64,000 bases of DNA from Adenanthera pavonina (Eukaryota > Streptophyta > Magnoliopsida > Fabales > Fabaceae): positions 2,123,001-2,187,000 of the forward strand of contig JAIVEN010000028.1 in the NCBI GenBank assembly GCA_026686845.1, written 5' to 3'. Of the stretch, positions 50,122 to 62,263 are shown one piece after another. The position numbers and the translations under genes were made by a program. The notes below the pieces were generated by a model that was given only the letters and a program-made list of their open reading frames with translations, was not told where the DNA came from and searched no databases. How positions within the stretch are numbered: position 1 is the stretch's first letter; the number at the start of each line of letters is the position of its first letter.

Positions 50122-53014
50122 ATGGGTAGAGGAAGAGTGGAGCTGAAGAGGATCGAGAACAAGATAAATCGGCAAGTGACATTTGCCAAGAGGAGGAATG
50201 GGCTTCTCAAGAAGGCTTACGAGCTCTCCGTCCTCTGCGATGCTGAGGTTGGTCTTATCATCTTCTCCAACCGAGGCAAGCTCTACGAGTTCTGCAGTAA
50301 CACTAGGTAATTAATTTCTGTCTAATATTATAGCTTTCAAGTTAGCTTTCAATTTGTGCGCCTTTGGAGAAGGCATTTCTGGGTTTTCTCCTGATTCTCT
50401 TGTTCTCAAGGGTTGCTTCGAGCTTTCGTCTTGCTAGAGTGTTCTTCGTCTTGCTGTTCAATTGTTTGCGTGAATTTTTGCTTATTTCATGATCTTTAGA
50501 TGTTGATCTTGCTTCGTCTATGGTTTTTGGATGTTCTGATAAGTAGGGCTAGAAGGGGATAATGATTTCTTGTCTTTCCTTTTTTTTCGTTGGTTTTCAA
50601 AAGGATTAGATCATCACAATCTTAGCAAGGAGAGTTCTCAAATTTTCATTACATGATTAGTTCAAGGATCATCGAAATTAAATAAATACTTGGATGAAGA
50701 GATTTCTATATTTAATTCCAATCTATTAATACATATAGTTCATACATAATCTGATTGCACAAAACTCCATGTTACTTTTTCAGTTTTAATATTTGGAGTG
50801 AGATTAACTGTTTGCAGATTCATCTTCAAAAATTTTGTTTCACTTCATCCTTCCTAGCTTGTTAAATTTTGGAGAAGTCTGGACTATACAGCGGAGAATA
50901 TTCTCATCCAATATATTAGTTTTTGTTTTAGTTTGCGTGGAAAAAGAGAGGGCTGGGGGATTCTTCTTGTTCCCAACTGCAAACTTGAACTTTTTGATGA
51001 TATGATAGGCATGCGTAAAATTGCATTTTAAATAATAGCAATTAACTTGGAATTACATTTTTTAATTTCTTGCAAATTCACTACTGACATTCTTTTGACA
51101 CCTGTTTTATACCTAGGATTCTATGCTGTACTATATTTCAGTTAGATAATTGAATAATGTCAGAAAAAAGATGATGTTTCAATACGAGGGCAAACTTTAA
51201 AATTAAAGGTCAATTACCTATGATTGTCGTTTAGGCGTATAATTTTTTACATTGTCACAATGTGTAGGGGTTTTTTCCCCTTTTCTTTAAAAAAATTATT
51301 TTCAACTTTTATTGAAATGAAAGTTCGTGATCTTAAATTGTGCTTCGTTTGCTGAAGAAGCATTCTTGAATATGAAGGGAAAAGAATACTAACAAAAAAT
51401 TCCAATGAATATTACCAGGAAAAAAAAAACAGTGAATGGTGCTTATTGTCACTAGAATCCATAGATTAAATCATGGCTACGGTTACAAAGAACCTGTGAG
51501 TGTGCCTTTTCCATTCAGATTATCTAGTTCTTTCTGTAAGGTCTTGCAGGTGGATTTAGAAGCGAATGTCAAAGAGAGAGAAAAAAGAGAAAGCAAGAAC
51601 AAAGACCAGAAGTACTCTTGTTTTTGAAAAGTTAAAAAAACCGTGTTTGTTTTAGTCATATCACTCATGTCATGAAGAAGCCATTAAAATCAACATTCAT
51701 TACAGTAAAGTAGCTTAGATCTTCACTGCCTGGTACGAGCACTTTCACTACTAGAAAGTTGCCGGGTTTTGTTTTATATATTTATGCAAATGTTCTAAAA
51801 GATTTTTTAAAACAACTTTACTTTCATGTTGGTGTTCATGATCATCATTTTGACATCCTTTCTTATAGTAACGTAGGATTTAGGAGTCACCTTGATAAGT
51901 CTAGAAGTCCTCAAAGAAAGATGAGTGGAATTAAGGTCTTACACATAAGCTCATAACATTTAACCAAAATCTTTACTACTCTCCCTATACTTAGAGAAAA
52001 ACTTTTGATTTCTTGCATGCATAAGCCTCCTGGTTAAATCAATATGTAAGAATAAAATAAAACAAATTTGCTTAGTGACACAAGGAAACTTGCCTTTTCT
52101 CTTTGCTATGTATCATCATAAATGTCAAATCCTAATTAATAGAACTGATGAAGTCATGGTCAACAAATCTCTACAAGGTTTGAGTATTATCAGGTACCAA
52201 ATATAAATTCGTTTCTATCACTGCCTTAGAGGAAAGTTCAAAAGTCCTTGACCAAGATGAAATATCATTCTCCTTCCAGAGAGAGAAAAGGTTTACTACT
52301 TGGAGACGCTAGCTGTAAAATCAAAACTAATTCACCTGAAGTCTATTACAATTAATGAGACATATACACTTCTTTTGATGTCCCTAAAGATGATTTGTCT
52401 AATCTATCTCCAATCAAGTTTAAACAAAAGTTATAATCTCCTTTTGGTTACAACAAACAGTAATAAGTTGAATACAAGTATAAACAGATTTGGGTCTTCC
52501 ATCGTACCTTAATAAGGTGCCAAACTCTTTCTGAAGATAATAAAACCGGAATATATATTCTGTATAAAGGCTGATTGCTCAAAGTAATTGTTCTTTATAG
52601 TAATATTGTATACATTAATAATTGATATAGAGCTAATGAGGAAGTTTGGCTTTTTCATGAGCTTTAAAAAATTATAACTATTGTTTGAACTTGATTAGTG
52701 ATGGATTGGACAAACCTTTAAGAAGGGTTTCTCTAATTAAATTGCTTTATTTTTGTTTTTACATCTAACTTCTTCGAGTAAACAAAATTAATGGTGCCAA
52801 ACTCCTTCTGAAGATCATAAAACCCTAATCTGTATAAAAGGCTATATGAATATCAAGGAATATATGCTCAAACTAATTATTCCTATAAAAATATTATTCA
52901 TATTTATAACTGATATTTGAGCTTTAAAGAGAGGAAGTTTAGCGACTTTGTTAGTTTAAACTCATGAAATGGTTGGTACTAAGTATTAGCAGTACTTGAT
53001 TCGTGACTAGAAAA

Positions 53015-53056
<42 letters not shown>

Positions 53057-56000
53057 GTCTGTCTATGTATGTATGTATTAATGTGTGTGTGTAAGAAACT
53101 ATTGGCAGCGAAAATAAAGTTTCATTTTTTAAATTGGTGAGAGCGATGGATTTCTTCATTAATAAAATAAATTAATTTATTTGATTATTATTTTTTAGAT
53201 TCATTTCCGAGAATCATATAGTAAATGCTATTTAAGGCTACTGTAACATTTGAAAACTTACAGATCTAGGAGCTCTTTTTTGAAAGTTTTCTAATGTAAA
53301 AACAATGAACTCCTTTGGCTGTATTATATTTGTTGCATGTGGGAAATTCGCAAGAAAACCAATGAATTCCTGTGTTATATTTTTTGCTTATAAAGATTAT
53401 TAAAACAAAATATATATACTTTTTAATGAATTAGTTAAATATATAAGTATGACCTCTTCATAGATTTAATTAACTACAAAATTAATTATGATCATTATTA
53501 TTAGTTTTGGTCTAGTAATGTGGGTTGTATATGTCTGGGGTAACTTTTTCCTTTCCTCAAACCTTTCTGATCTGGTGAAAGTAACTCTGACCCTTAGGCC
53601 AAATGTAAAGGACTAAACCAACTGAACTAGTTATAGCTCAAAATGACTCTTTTGTTTCATGTTAATTGCTTGTTCTTGCATTTTTCCTTTTATTCACGTG
53701 GATCAAAGCCATGTATTATTTTTGTACAGTAATAAAGAAATGGATTTAATGCCATTTATGCGCTGGCTGTTTCATCATTTCAGCATGTCTAAGACAATTG
53801 AACGGTACCAAAGATGCAGCTATGGAGCCTTGGAATCAGAACAACCTGCAATGGAGACACAGGTTAGTTCATAATAGAGATTCATACACTTTTTCACTCT
53901 ATTCAACTAAATATCGAGTAATTCCGCTTAGGTCACTCATTTTATTTTGAACCTAGTGCGCTAGCTTTTGAAAGCTGATTCTTCTTTTTTATGTGTAAAT
54001 GTACTTGTGAAATGAGATTTTGATGCCCCCACAAAGAGGAGAGATCCATCAAATGGTAAAACTGTTGAAGTAATTATAATTCATACAACATGAAAGTGAT
54101 GCTAGAATGTCATTCACACGCCATGCACCCAATCTCAACATCTAATTAACATTACATGTTAAAAAGCCAAGTACATTGAAAATGGATTTGATTAATCCTC
54201 GTCTAAAATTCAAAGACTCTCCAACAAGGGGTGGCTAAATGGCATATCTAACTGTGTCGATGTAAAAGCTTTTCAATTCTTACCAGTGATTCTGAATTTG
54301 TTGGTGGTCCTATTATTTTTCTAGTTTTCTTTTTTTAACTATAGTAGATCTCATACGTTTGTGCGAAGTCCAAAAAGGAACCGCACTATTTTTTTTTTAA
54401 CAGTGCAGCTTCCTAAACCTTTTATATTTGATATTGATGATGAAGATTTTTTACTTTCAATTTTAAGTTGTCTTTAATGATTTTTGGCAAAGTCTATATC
54501 CTTACTCATTACTAAATGCCCTTGTGCAGAGGTGCTACCAAGAGTATCTCAAGCTGAAATCAAAAGTTGAGGCACTACAGCGTACACAGAGGTGAAACAC
54601 AACTATGATTTTCAGATGTCCTTGAAATCATAATAGACTAGTTGATCTAAAGATGAAACTAGCACTGGGGACACTAAAACTACCTGATCATGAAAATTAG
54701 ACATTTTAATTATTATATAAGCAAATAATTTTAATCTCCAATTTGTAGAAATCTGCTTGGCGAAGAATTGGAGCAGTTGGGCGTAAAGGAACTTGAGCAG
54801 CTTGAACGTCAGCTGGACTCTTCACTGAAGCAAATCAGGTCGAACAAGGTATACAAATTTGGCCATTTTTTCTCTTTTGATGTAGTTTCTTCTCTAAAAC
54901 CTTCAATTTTTTAATACCCCAGTGCTACAATTTCCATTAGACTAGTGATCTATAAATAGTCTTATAACAAACCAAAAACCGTTGTCTTCTTCTCCATCAG
55001 GTTCTGGAACAAATGGTGGCTGAACCAAGATAGCCATGTTTTTTATTTTTATTTTCCGGACAACCCCCAACATATTGTGCTTTAGTTCTTAGATTGAATA
55101 CAAGGATCACTTGGAAGTTTAACATAGTTGCCACCATTCAATTCCTTTTATCCAGTCAGGTGAATATAGGTAATTAGTTTCATGGATGACTTTCTATAAA
55201 ATGGTCAACTTTTTTAAGAGGAAAAGTTTTCCCTCATTAGATATAGATGTGACTCAAACTTTATATATATATATATATATATATATTAAATTTCTAATTT
55301 AACCAATATGTTATTAAAATGAGAGTTGATCATCTCATGTTATAAAACATGACCTTTTATGACGCTTTGTGCTCTTGATCTACAGGATCACTATAATTTT
55401 ATATACTCATGGTTAGAGATAGACAATACCTTTCCGGATGTATTTATTTTCCTGTTCCTTATATGCAGACACAACATTTGCTTGATCAACTCGCTGATTT
55501 GCAAAGGAAGGTAAAGCTGAGTTTAATACTTTTTAATCCTTTTAATTTATATACATACTGGGTTACTATGCTTTGGTGGATACACAGGAAGATATGCTTC
55601 TGGAAACCAACCGTGTCTTGAGGAGCAAGGTAGCAAAAAATCTCCTTCATCTTTCTTGCCTTACTCATATAAAAATGTGGCAGTTGAATCTGATATTGTC
55701 GATTCTTGTGGATTTTCTTCTATTTATGAACGATTTTAAATCATCAATTATCAAATTTATTATCGAATTTTAAAATTGAAATACTTTATTTACAGTATAT
55801 AAAGGTCAAAGGATTACGCTTATGTGTGGTTAGTTTGTTGGACTTGTCCTTTTTCAATTACAGGTTTCTTAAATTATGAATTTCTGTTGTTCACGGTTGT
55901 ATTTCTTTACTATTGACAAAAAGGTATTGTGGATCTTATAAAATATATGCAAGGGACAACTATTTAAACACTCTTGAAATATAAACAGTAAGAATCTTAT

Positions 56001-57207
56001 TTTGATTGATAAATAAATTTTTAATTCATTTCTTATGGATTTTTCTATATATGTTTGGTTACTTAATCATTAAATTATTTATAATATGGTGCTTTATTTA
56101 AACATTGTCTATCTATTTGACACTTATCTTCATTAATTTACAGTTTTAAAATTACCTAAGATTTTGACTACAATTTACGTCCTTGGTCCTCCTACTTTTA
56201 TAGACCATATTATTAAATTTGTATTGTATAAGGAGAAAAAACGAAAAAGAAAAAGCTTAAATTTGTAAACAGGATATAAAATCAGCAAGTATACTTTTGC
56301 ACCTGACTCGCTTCTGGCCGAAGTAGTCTTCTAACCTAAAAGCCTTAGAGATGGAATGTCCATCATCATTTTTCTTTGTCCATAAACTGCTCGTTTTAAG
56401 TTACTATTCAAATTCTTTTTTTTTTTTGGTTTTTATTTAGTGCCATCTGCTATTTCGTTGTGTCCAAACTTTTTTATGTTTTTGCGTAGTTGGACGAAAT
56501 AAATATAACCCTTCAACCATCATGGGAAGCAAGGGAGCAAAATGATTCATACAGCCGCCACCCTCCCCAATCCGAGGGATTCTTTGGGATTGCATCATTA
56601 GGTCGTACATTGCACATTGGGTAAATTTCTATTTCCTCATTGCTGATTTATTATGGCCAAAAAAAGCCGAAAAAAAAAAATAGAAGTGTGTGGTTTTATT
56701 TTGGTGTTACGAACAGGAGGTGTTCTTAGAATTCCTTAGGCTAAAGTTTCTTTTTGAGCAAATGTTGATCGTACCTGCAGATTGGTTTACTTTGGACTTT
56801 ACTTTGAAGTGTTGTCCTGAAAAATAGCACAAGTTGATAATAAAAGATAGCAGCAAACTTAGTAGGTTAAAACGTAAAAGTAGATTTTGTCCTGCTTTGT
56901 CCAGATGTTAAATCTCTTATTTAGGTGATCCTAAAAACATGCTATGGGATATTATCTGATACACTTAAGATTTTGTTCTCAAAATACTCTGTTGAGCTTG
57001 AACTGACAGAAGAAATATGCCTTTTCCTTTTGACTGTCTTAGCAAATCTCTTTGTCAAACAAGACAATATATTAGTTAGCAATAAGCAGGTGATTCCATA
57101 TTCTCTTTTGCAGCTATGGTTCTGCAGAAGCACATGAAGCTGCAGGAGCAGCAGCAGGAACCTCAGCCCAAAATGCTAGTGAATTCATGCCAGGATGGAT
57201 GGCTTGA
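50122..57207 (+). CDS. SEPALLATA-like (SEP4/AGL3/RIN-type) MADS-box factor, 8 exons
   Basis: Exons: 50122-50306, 53784-53862, 54530-54591, 54749-54848, 55469-55510, 55588-55629, 56490-56620 and 57114-57207. Sizes of 185, 79, 62, 100, 42, 42, 131 and 94 nt match the usual MIKC pattern and give 244 aa. The MADS domain (1-60) starts MGRGRVELKRIENKINRQ. The I region has SMSKTIERYQRCSYG. The K domain (about 88-170) includes NLLGEELEQLGVKELEQLER and TQHLLDQLADLQ. The C-terminus ends FMPGWMA, the SEP II-type motif. Such proteins act in the nucleus as bridges in floral tetramers binding CArG boxes. SMSKT after the MADS domain, SEGFF and the C-terminus favour the SEP4 clade that includes tomato RIN, though SEP1/2 is not excluded. 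Residue 44 is Gly where Ala is usual. Intron 1 is long (3.5 kb), as often in this family. Confidence 0.92.
51746..51870. mobile_element. Candidate miniature CACTA element in SEP4-like intron 1
   Basis: The left end reads CACTACTAGAAAG. The right end, read inward, is TACTATAAGAAAG, so about 11 of 13 bases agree with each other and resemble plant CACTA ends. It is 125 bp with no clear 3-bp target duplication. Confidence 0.3.
52516..53015 (+). repeat. Diverged direct duplication in SEP4-like intron 1
   Basis: Two copies start with GGTGCCAAACTC at 52516 and 52793 (277 bp apart). They share CTTCTGAAGAT, TAAAACC and CTGTATAAA- blocks and later GAGGAAGTTT. They differ by several indels. Confidence 0.8.
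53016..53085. repeat. Compound (CT)n(AT)n(GT)n microsatellite
   Basis: A run of CT units passes directly into AT units and then GTCTGTCT/GTAT units, inside SEP4-like intron 1. Probably hypervariable in length. Confidence 0.9.
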
Positions 57208-60200
57208 TCGATATATATATATTTGAGTTTCTAATGCTTAATAATTCTATAAAGATGATGATGATGATGGTGATATATGGTGCTTTTGTAGTGACATTGT
57301 TCATGAAACTCATACTGTCACCTGAAAGAGCAGGCTATAATTAATTTATAATAAGTGTTAATGAAAACCATGCATGTTGTATTCCTACCAATAAACTTGT
57401 TTTCTTTCACAAAATTTGATATGGAGGGACAGTTTGTGGTACTGGCTAGATGCATGTTGTATTCAACTTCATGGCCTCTTACTTTTGAGGTTCCGTTCTC
57501 ACATGCCTCAAAGTGCAATTGGCTCATGCACAATACCCACAACACGTGCATGCAAAAATAATATACTTTCATTTTATTGACAGTAGAGAGTTTTTTTCTT
57601 TATTTTCTTTTTCATATAAGAAAATTTATGAGTTAGATTTCAGGAACTTACGACCAAAGTCATGATAGGCATACCTACCAAGTAGTTCCTCACATTAGCG
57701 GCAAGATTTAAACCTATTTCTCTGTAAAATATACGTTAACTCCTCACCACCTGGATATTTTTTGTTGGCTTATTGATATTAGAGTTAAAAACCATGCATG
57801 CATACACATACATACATACATATAAACATATACCTCATGGGGGCATAGGAAAATTGAAAACTGATTGGTACTGAAACTGCAGCTTGCATTAATTAGCAGT
57901 GGTCCTATTCCTAATTTTCATTGACAACAACAGGACAGGAAACAGAAGGACACGAGTAGTTCAAAGAGAGCATCATGTATTGCTCATTGTGAAAGGAACA
58001 GCTTGAATCTTATTTTTGATCATAGACAAAGCCATTAATTCCAGTGATATTATATTATATTCAGTTTCAGTAGCTTAAATTGAACATAACTTCTTGATAT
58101 TATATGCACATTCTGAAACTGTACAAGTTTAAGACTACTTCCGGAGGGCTATTATTCTCAAATTAATGTATTGTATTGTTTTATTATAGTTAAGCCTTGT
58201 AGACTGTCAAACTGGACCTCCTAAATATAGCACCACGTGAAAAAATAAATTAAAATGAAAAATAAATCTGTCAATGAAAAAGCCTATTTTGTCTCCAAAT
58301 AAAAAATAATAATAAAAAGACCGTCATCATTAAATAATGATAGCAATACTCAGATCTCATCTTTATATATATATAAAAAAAAATTCTCTTCCGCTTATGC
58401 CAATCCAAACAGTGTTAATATTGATTAAAAAAAATTAATAGAATAGAGGTGATGAAATTTATAAACACATTTCAACACCACAATGGTACACGCATCATTA
58501 TCAATACGACTGGATCATTGAGGAGATCAGAGAATGCTTACACTGAGCAGATTATATGGTTCGAGTATATATATTGATGGAGTGCCTTGATCAAGGATAT
58601 GAATGATAGAGGCAAGATCGGTGTATCTTAGGTTATTCTTTGTACAAGGTGTTTAATCCTTGTTTTATTCAAAAAGGAAAAAAAATTTTAAACACATTTC
58701 TCTCTCTCTCTCCATATAAGCTTGGTTTTAGTTCATTAGTAAGTCTTAATTCACTTAAATAATTTATTAGTTTAATAAAATTAATTTATACCAATTCAAA
58801 TTTTAATTAAGCAACAACTACATTAACTGAGACTTGGCATGTTAATTTAGTTAAAAATAAAAATATAATTTAGCATACAGAAAACTTAATCTGAATTAAA
58901 AAAAAATTACCTAGTAAAGGACTTCTAATTAAGCAATGTTTTGAATTTAGGTTTTGTAGATTAAAAACAAAAATATGTAAGAGGGGCCTTATCTTTACTT
59001 GAATTCAAATAAATTGGTAATATCAGATACCAAATTATTTGACAAAAAAAATTGCAATATGATATTAGAATTTTCTATTTCAATGATAAAGTGAATGAGA
59101 ATGAGAAACTTATTCCATGTAAAAAAGCAAATTGCCGAAATACTTAAGATTGATTCTAATTCAATCACAAAATCAAAGCTTTAGTGACTATAAAATAACG
59201 TCAATCACGTGGCTCTTGTTCAGATGTAGTGATGCTAATATATATTCCTTAAAAAAGATAAACGAAAAGCTGAAAGGAATGACAATCACGAGAAGAGTTG
59301 CAATATTTATTCCATACTGTACTTTCTTTTTTCCAATACGGTATTGTACTTTGATGACTTATTTCAATACAAAACTGAACTAATTAATCAGAAAGTAATT
59401 AATGACTAGACATATTTCTTTATCTTCAAGCTTCGCATTAACGACCAAAAAGAGCATAACGTATGACTATAAATTGCAAATTTGCAATAATTGACCAAAT
59501 CATATATTCAATTTAAAGTTAAATTGCATAAAATATTGATTCTCGGTAAGAATGTAATTTATACCCCACAAAAATGTAGATTCAAATCCTGATGCATTTG
59601 TTTTATTTTGTTCTAGTGTTATTTTAAATTTTGACAATAAAATATGATCTTTTAAATTTTAAGTTGAGATAGAGAAAAATCTTATAAATGCTTGCATAAT
59701 AACATGATGTTTCTTTTGCATTTGTTGGTACAATGCTAATTTTATGCACCAGTACACTACATACTTTCTAGATTGGTTATTTTTTAGCTGATCTAAAATA
59801 TATATGTTAAAAGTACATTTTTCTACTAGTGTTGCTTAATAATAGAAAACAAATATTTTGAGTTGTTATTGATATTTTATTCATGCATCAAATTTGTTTT
59901 ATTATTTATGCTATAATTTTAAAAATATTTAATATTTATTTTTGCATTATAAGTTTATCAATTGATTATACATATACATACTATATATATTTATGTTTGG
60001 TTTACTCATTGGGTGTTTCCGTTAGTAGGAATAAAAAAAATTGCTTCGGTGTGGAGAATACTTGCTGCCTGAGTGAGGGTTGGTTGAAACTCAATAAAAG
60101 AATTTAAAAAAAAAAGTGAGACGAGACAGGATAAGATGTTTATGGTTGACAGCAAGCTACAGTACAATTTTCCCTCAGTAGGAGATTTGAACGTCCTAGT

Positions 60201-60990
60201 GGAGTTGCAAAAAAAAAAAAAACTACCTAGTGGCATTTGGTCCAAAAAAAAAATCAAACTAATAAATTCATCTAAAATTTCAGGTATTCATGGATGACTG
60301 AACCTTTACTATAAAATAGGAGTGACATGTATATAGACGTCATTAAAAGGGGAAGTTGTACGAAAAATTATATTCCAGGATCCCAATTTTACAAAATTTA
60401 CAATTCAAGTTGCCCTAAATAAATGATCTTCCTAGCTCAAATTAACCTCAACACTTTTTCTTGAATTTTGCATGAAGAGGAAAGCACCCTCAATAGATTT
60501 TTGTTAAATACCGCTTAGATTTTTTTTTGAATTATTGCGTATTATACAAAATTTAAAAATTATATTATATATTTACAATTTATAAATAATGCCTTTACTC
60601 TAAATTTTACATTATATATTGATTTTAAATCTCTCTTACTTCTTTTCAACAACATGAAAGCATACACAACTTACAACATGTGAGAAAATTAATATCTAAA
60701 TATCATAACTTGACTTTTTGAAATTGCAAAATATGATTATTGTAACATAGAAAGGCTACTACATAAGTTGTTGAGTTGTAAAATAATTTCATTTTTATCG
60801 GACTTTAATTTAATTTTCTTATCATAAAGATTTTTGTTATTTCATAACAAAATGTAATTTAAGATCATTTGTGACTCTAGAATAATTAATTAGAGTTTAC
60901 TAAATTCTTATTATAAATAATTGGTAAGGATGCAACTTAAACTCTACAAGAGGGTAGATTTGAACCATGAGGCCTCCTTAAGCTATCAAC
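57208..60990. other. Spacer between the two MADS-box genes
   Basis: The first part holds the 3' UTR of the SEP4-like gene. Beyond it are SINE relics (57640-57755 minus; a weaker one around 59540-59600 plus) and A-tailed fragments near 60090-60115 and 60209-60223. No gene was recognised. It separates the tandem MADS genes by only 4.7 kb. Confidence 0.5.
57640..57755 (-). repeat. tRNA-derived SINE relic
   Basis: On the minus strand CCAGGTGGTGAGGAGTTAAC resembles a box A region and GGTTTAAATCTTGCCGC a decayed box B, spaced as in plant SINEs of the Au type. No target duplication was identified. Confidence 0.45.
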
Positions 60991-61000
60991 ACGTGACAAC

Positions 61001-61410
61001 TCAACTTATCTAAACTTTTGTTCATAAAAGAAATTTATATGAATTATGTAAGCTTAGAGTCCTTGTATATAATTGATGCATAATTTATGAGTACTTCTAT
61101 AACTATTTTTTAAATTGACTCTTGCTTTGCCATCGATCACAACCCAACTTCTATATCAGCCTATCATGACTCAACTTATCTAAATTTTTATTCATTAAAG
61201 TTTATATAAATTGTGTAATCTTAGGGTCCTTGTATATAATTGATGCATAATCTATAGCTATAAACACTTTTATAAGAAAATTTTAAACTAAGTTTCACCT
61301 TAACCTGCTAAGTCATTGACCCAGCTTATCTAAATTTTTGTCCACAAAAAAAGAAATTTATTATAAATTGTGTAAGCTTAGGGTCCTCATATATAATTTT
61401 CCCAACATTA
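61001..61410 (+). repeat. Three-copy degenerate tandem repeat upstream of the AP1-like gene
   Basis: Copies begin at the TCAACTTATCTAAA-type motif at 61001, 61171 and 61321. Each continues through ATAAATTGTGTAA-CTTAGGGTCCT-like sequence to a TATATAAT motif. Period is about 150-170 bp. The array ends roughly 520 bases before the ATG. Confidence 0.85.
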
Positions 61411-61576
61411 ATGTAATAACCATCAACGGTTATTGTCCGTATGGCAAGAACCATGTGTAACTAAATTTTTTTCTCCTTTTTTAACTGCTGATGAAAGAGA
61501 AAGAAGAAGAAAAAAGAAGAAAGATGAAATCAAAATAGTGATGAAAAAGAAATAATGGAATAATCAAATACTTGTG

Positions 61577-61629
61577 GTCGACACTAAAGAAGGCAACATC
61601 GTACATAAGTCAACCAATGGATAGTCGAC
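61577..61629 (+). promoter_or_regulatory. Candidate SPL/LFY-type motif cluster upstream of the AP1-like gene
   Basis: Within 53 bases lie two GTCGAC palindromes (61577-61582, 61624-61629), a GTAC core (61601-61604, the SBP-domain recognition core) and CCAATGG (61614-61620, fitting the older LFY consensus CCANTGG/T). The cluster is about 300-350 bases upstream of the ATG. Arabidopsis AP1 is directly activated by SPL factors and LFY, but these short motifs also occur by chance. Confidence 0.3.
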
Positions 61630-61926
61630 AACGCAAAAGCGAAAAACACAGCTCTAATCTTTGCCCTAAAAGCCTCCTCCATTACCACTTTTTAGATGTA
61701 CAGTGCTGAACCTCTTATTCACACACACCTCCATACTTGTCCAGAAGAAGAAATAAGCACACAACCTCTTACTACATAACATTCTCCTTCTCTTTCTCCT
61801 TCATTCCTAGGGCTTCCTTGTTTGGGTTTTCTTGGGTAAATTTTAAGAAAGAAAAACAATTTGAAGCTATATATTATTACTACTACTGCTACTATTATTA
61901 TATATAAGATTATATACATATTGAGG

Positions 61927-62111
61927 ATGGGGAGGGGTAGGGTTCAGTTGAAGAGGATAGAGAACAAGATCAACAGACAGGTGACATTCTCCAAGAGGAG
62001 GAATGGGTTGCAGAAGAAGGCACATGAGATCTCTGTGCTCTGTGATGCTGAGGTTGCTTTGATTGTTTTCAATCACAAAGGAAAGCTCTTCGAATATGCC
62101 ACTGATTCTTG
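61927..62111 (+). CDS. AP1/FUL-like (SQUAMOSA clade) MADS-box factor, exon 1 (partial)
   Basis: A 185-nt first exon encodes a complete MADS domain and ends at a GGTAAT donor after the codons for ATDS, exactly where MIKC genes place intron 1. MGRGRVQLKRIENKINRQVT, followed by KKAHEISVLCDAEVALIVF and HKGKLFEYATDS, is diagnostic for the AP1/FUL clade, whose members specify floral meristem and sepal identity and act in the nucleus. The remaining exons lie beyond the right edge; no exon 2 was found in 62112-64000, so intron 1 exceeds 1.9 kb. Two residues look odd: Gln29, where Leu is usual (GLQKKAHEIS), and Asn49 in FNHKGK, where Ser is usual. A plus-strand frame starting upstream at 61861 is not used because the clade starts at MGRG. 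Confidence 0.9.
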
Positions 62112-62263
62112 GTAATATATTTATAAATAAATGTGTATACACTATACACACACACATAACTTTCTCTCTTTCTCTCTCTCTATCTCTATATCTGTGTGTG
62201 TTATGTTATTTGCACTATTTCTCCACTTTCTTCTATTTTTGTGGTTCTTTTTGGTTCAGTTTG

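Noticed and set aside
61861..62115. Longer AP1-like frame starting upstream at 61861 and running past the donor
   Set aside because: The upstream extension is low-complexity Ile/Thr-rich leader, and the last codons lie beyond the conserved exon 1 donor.
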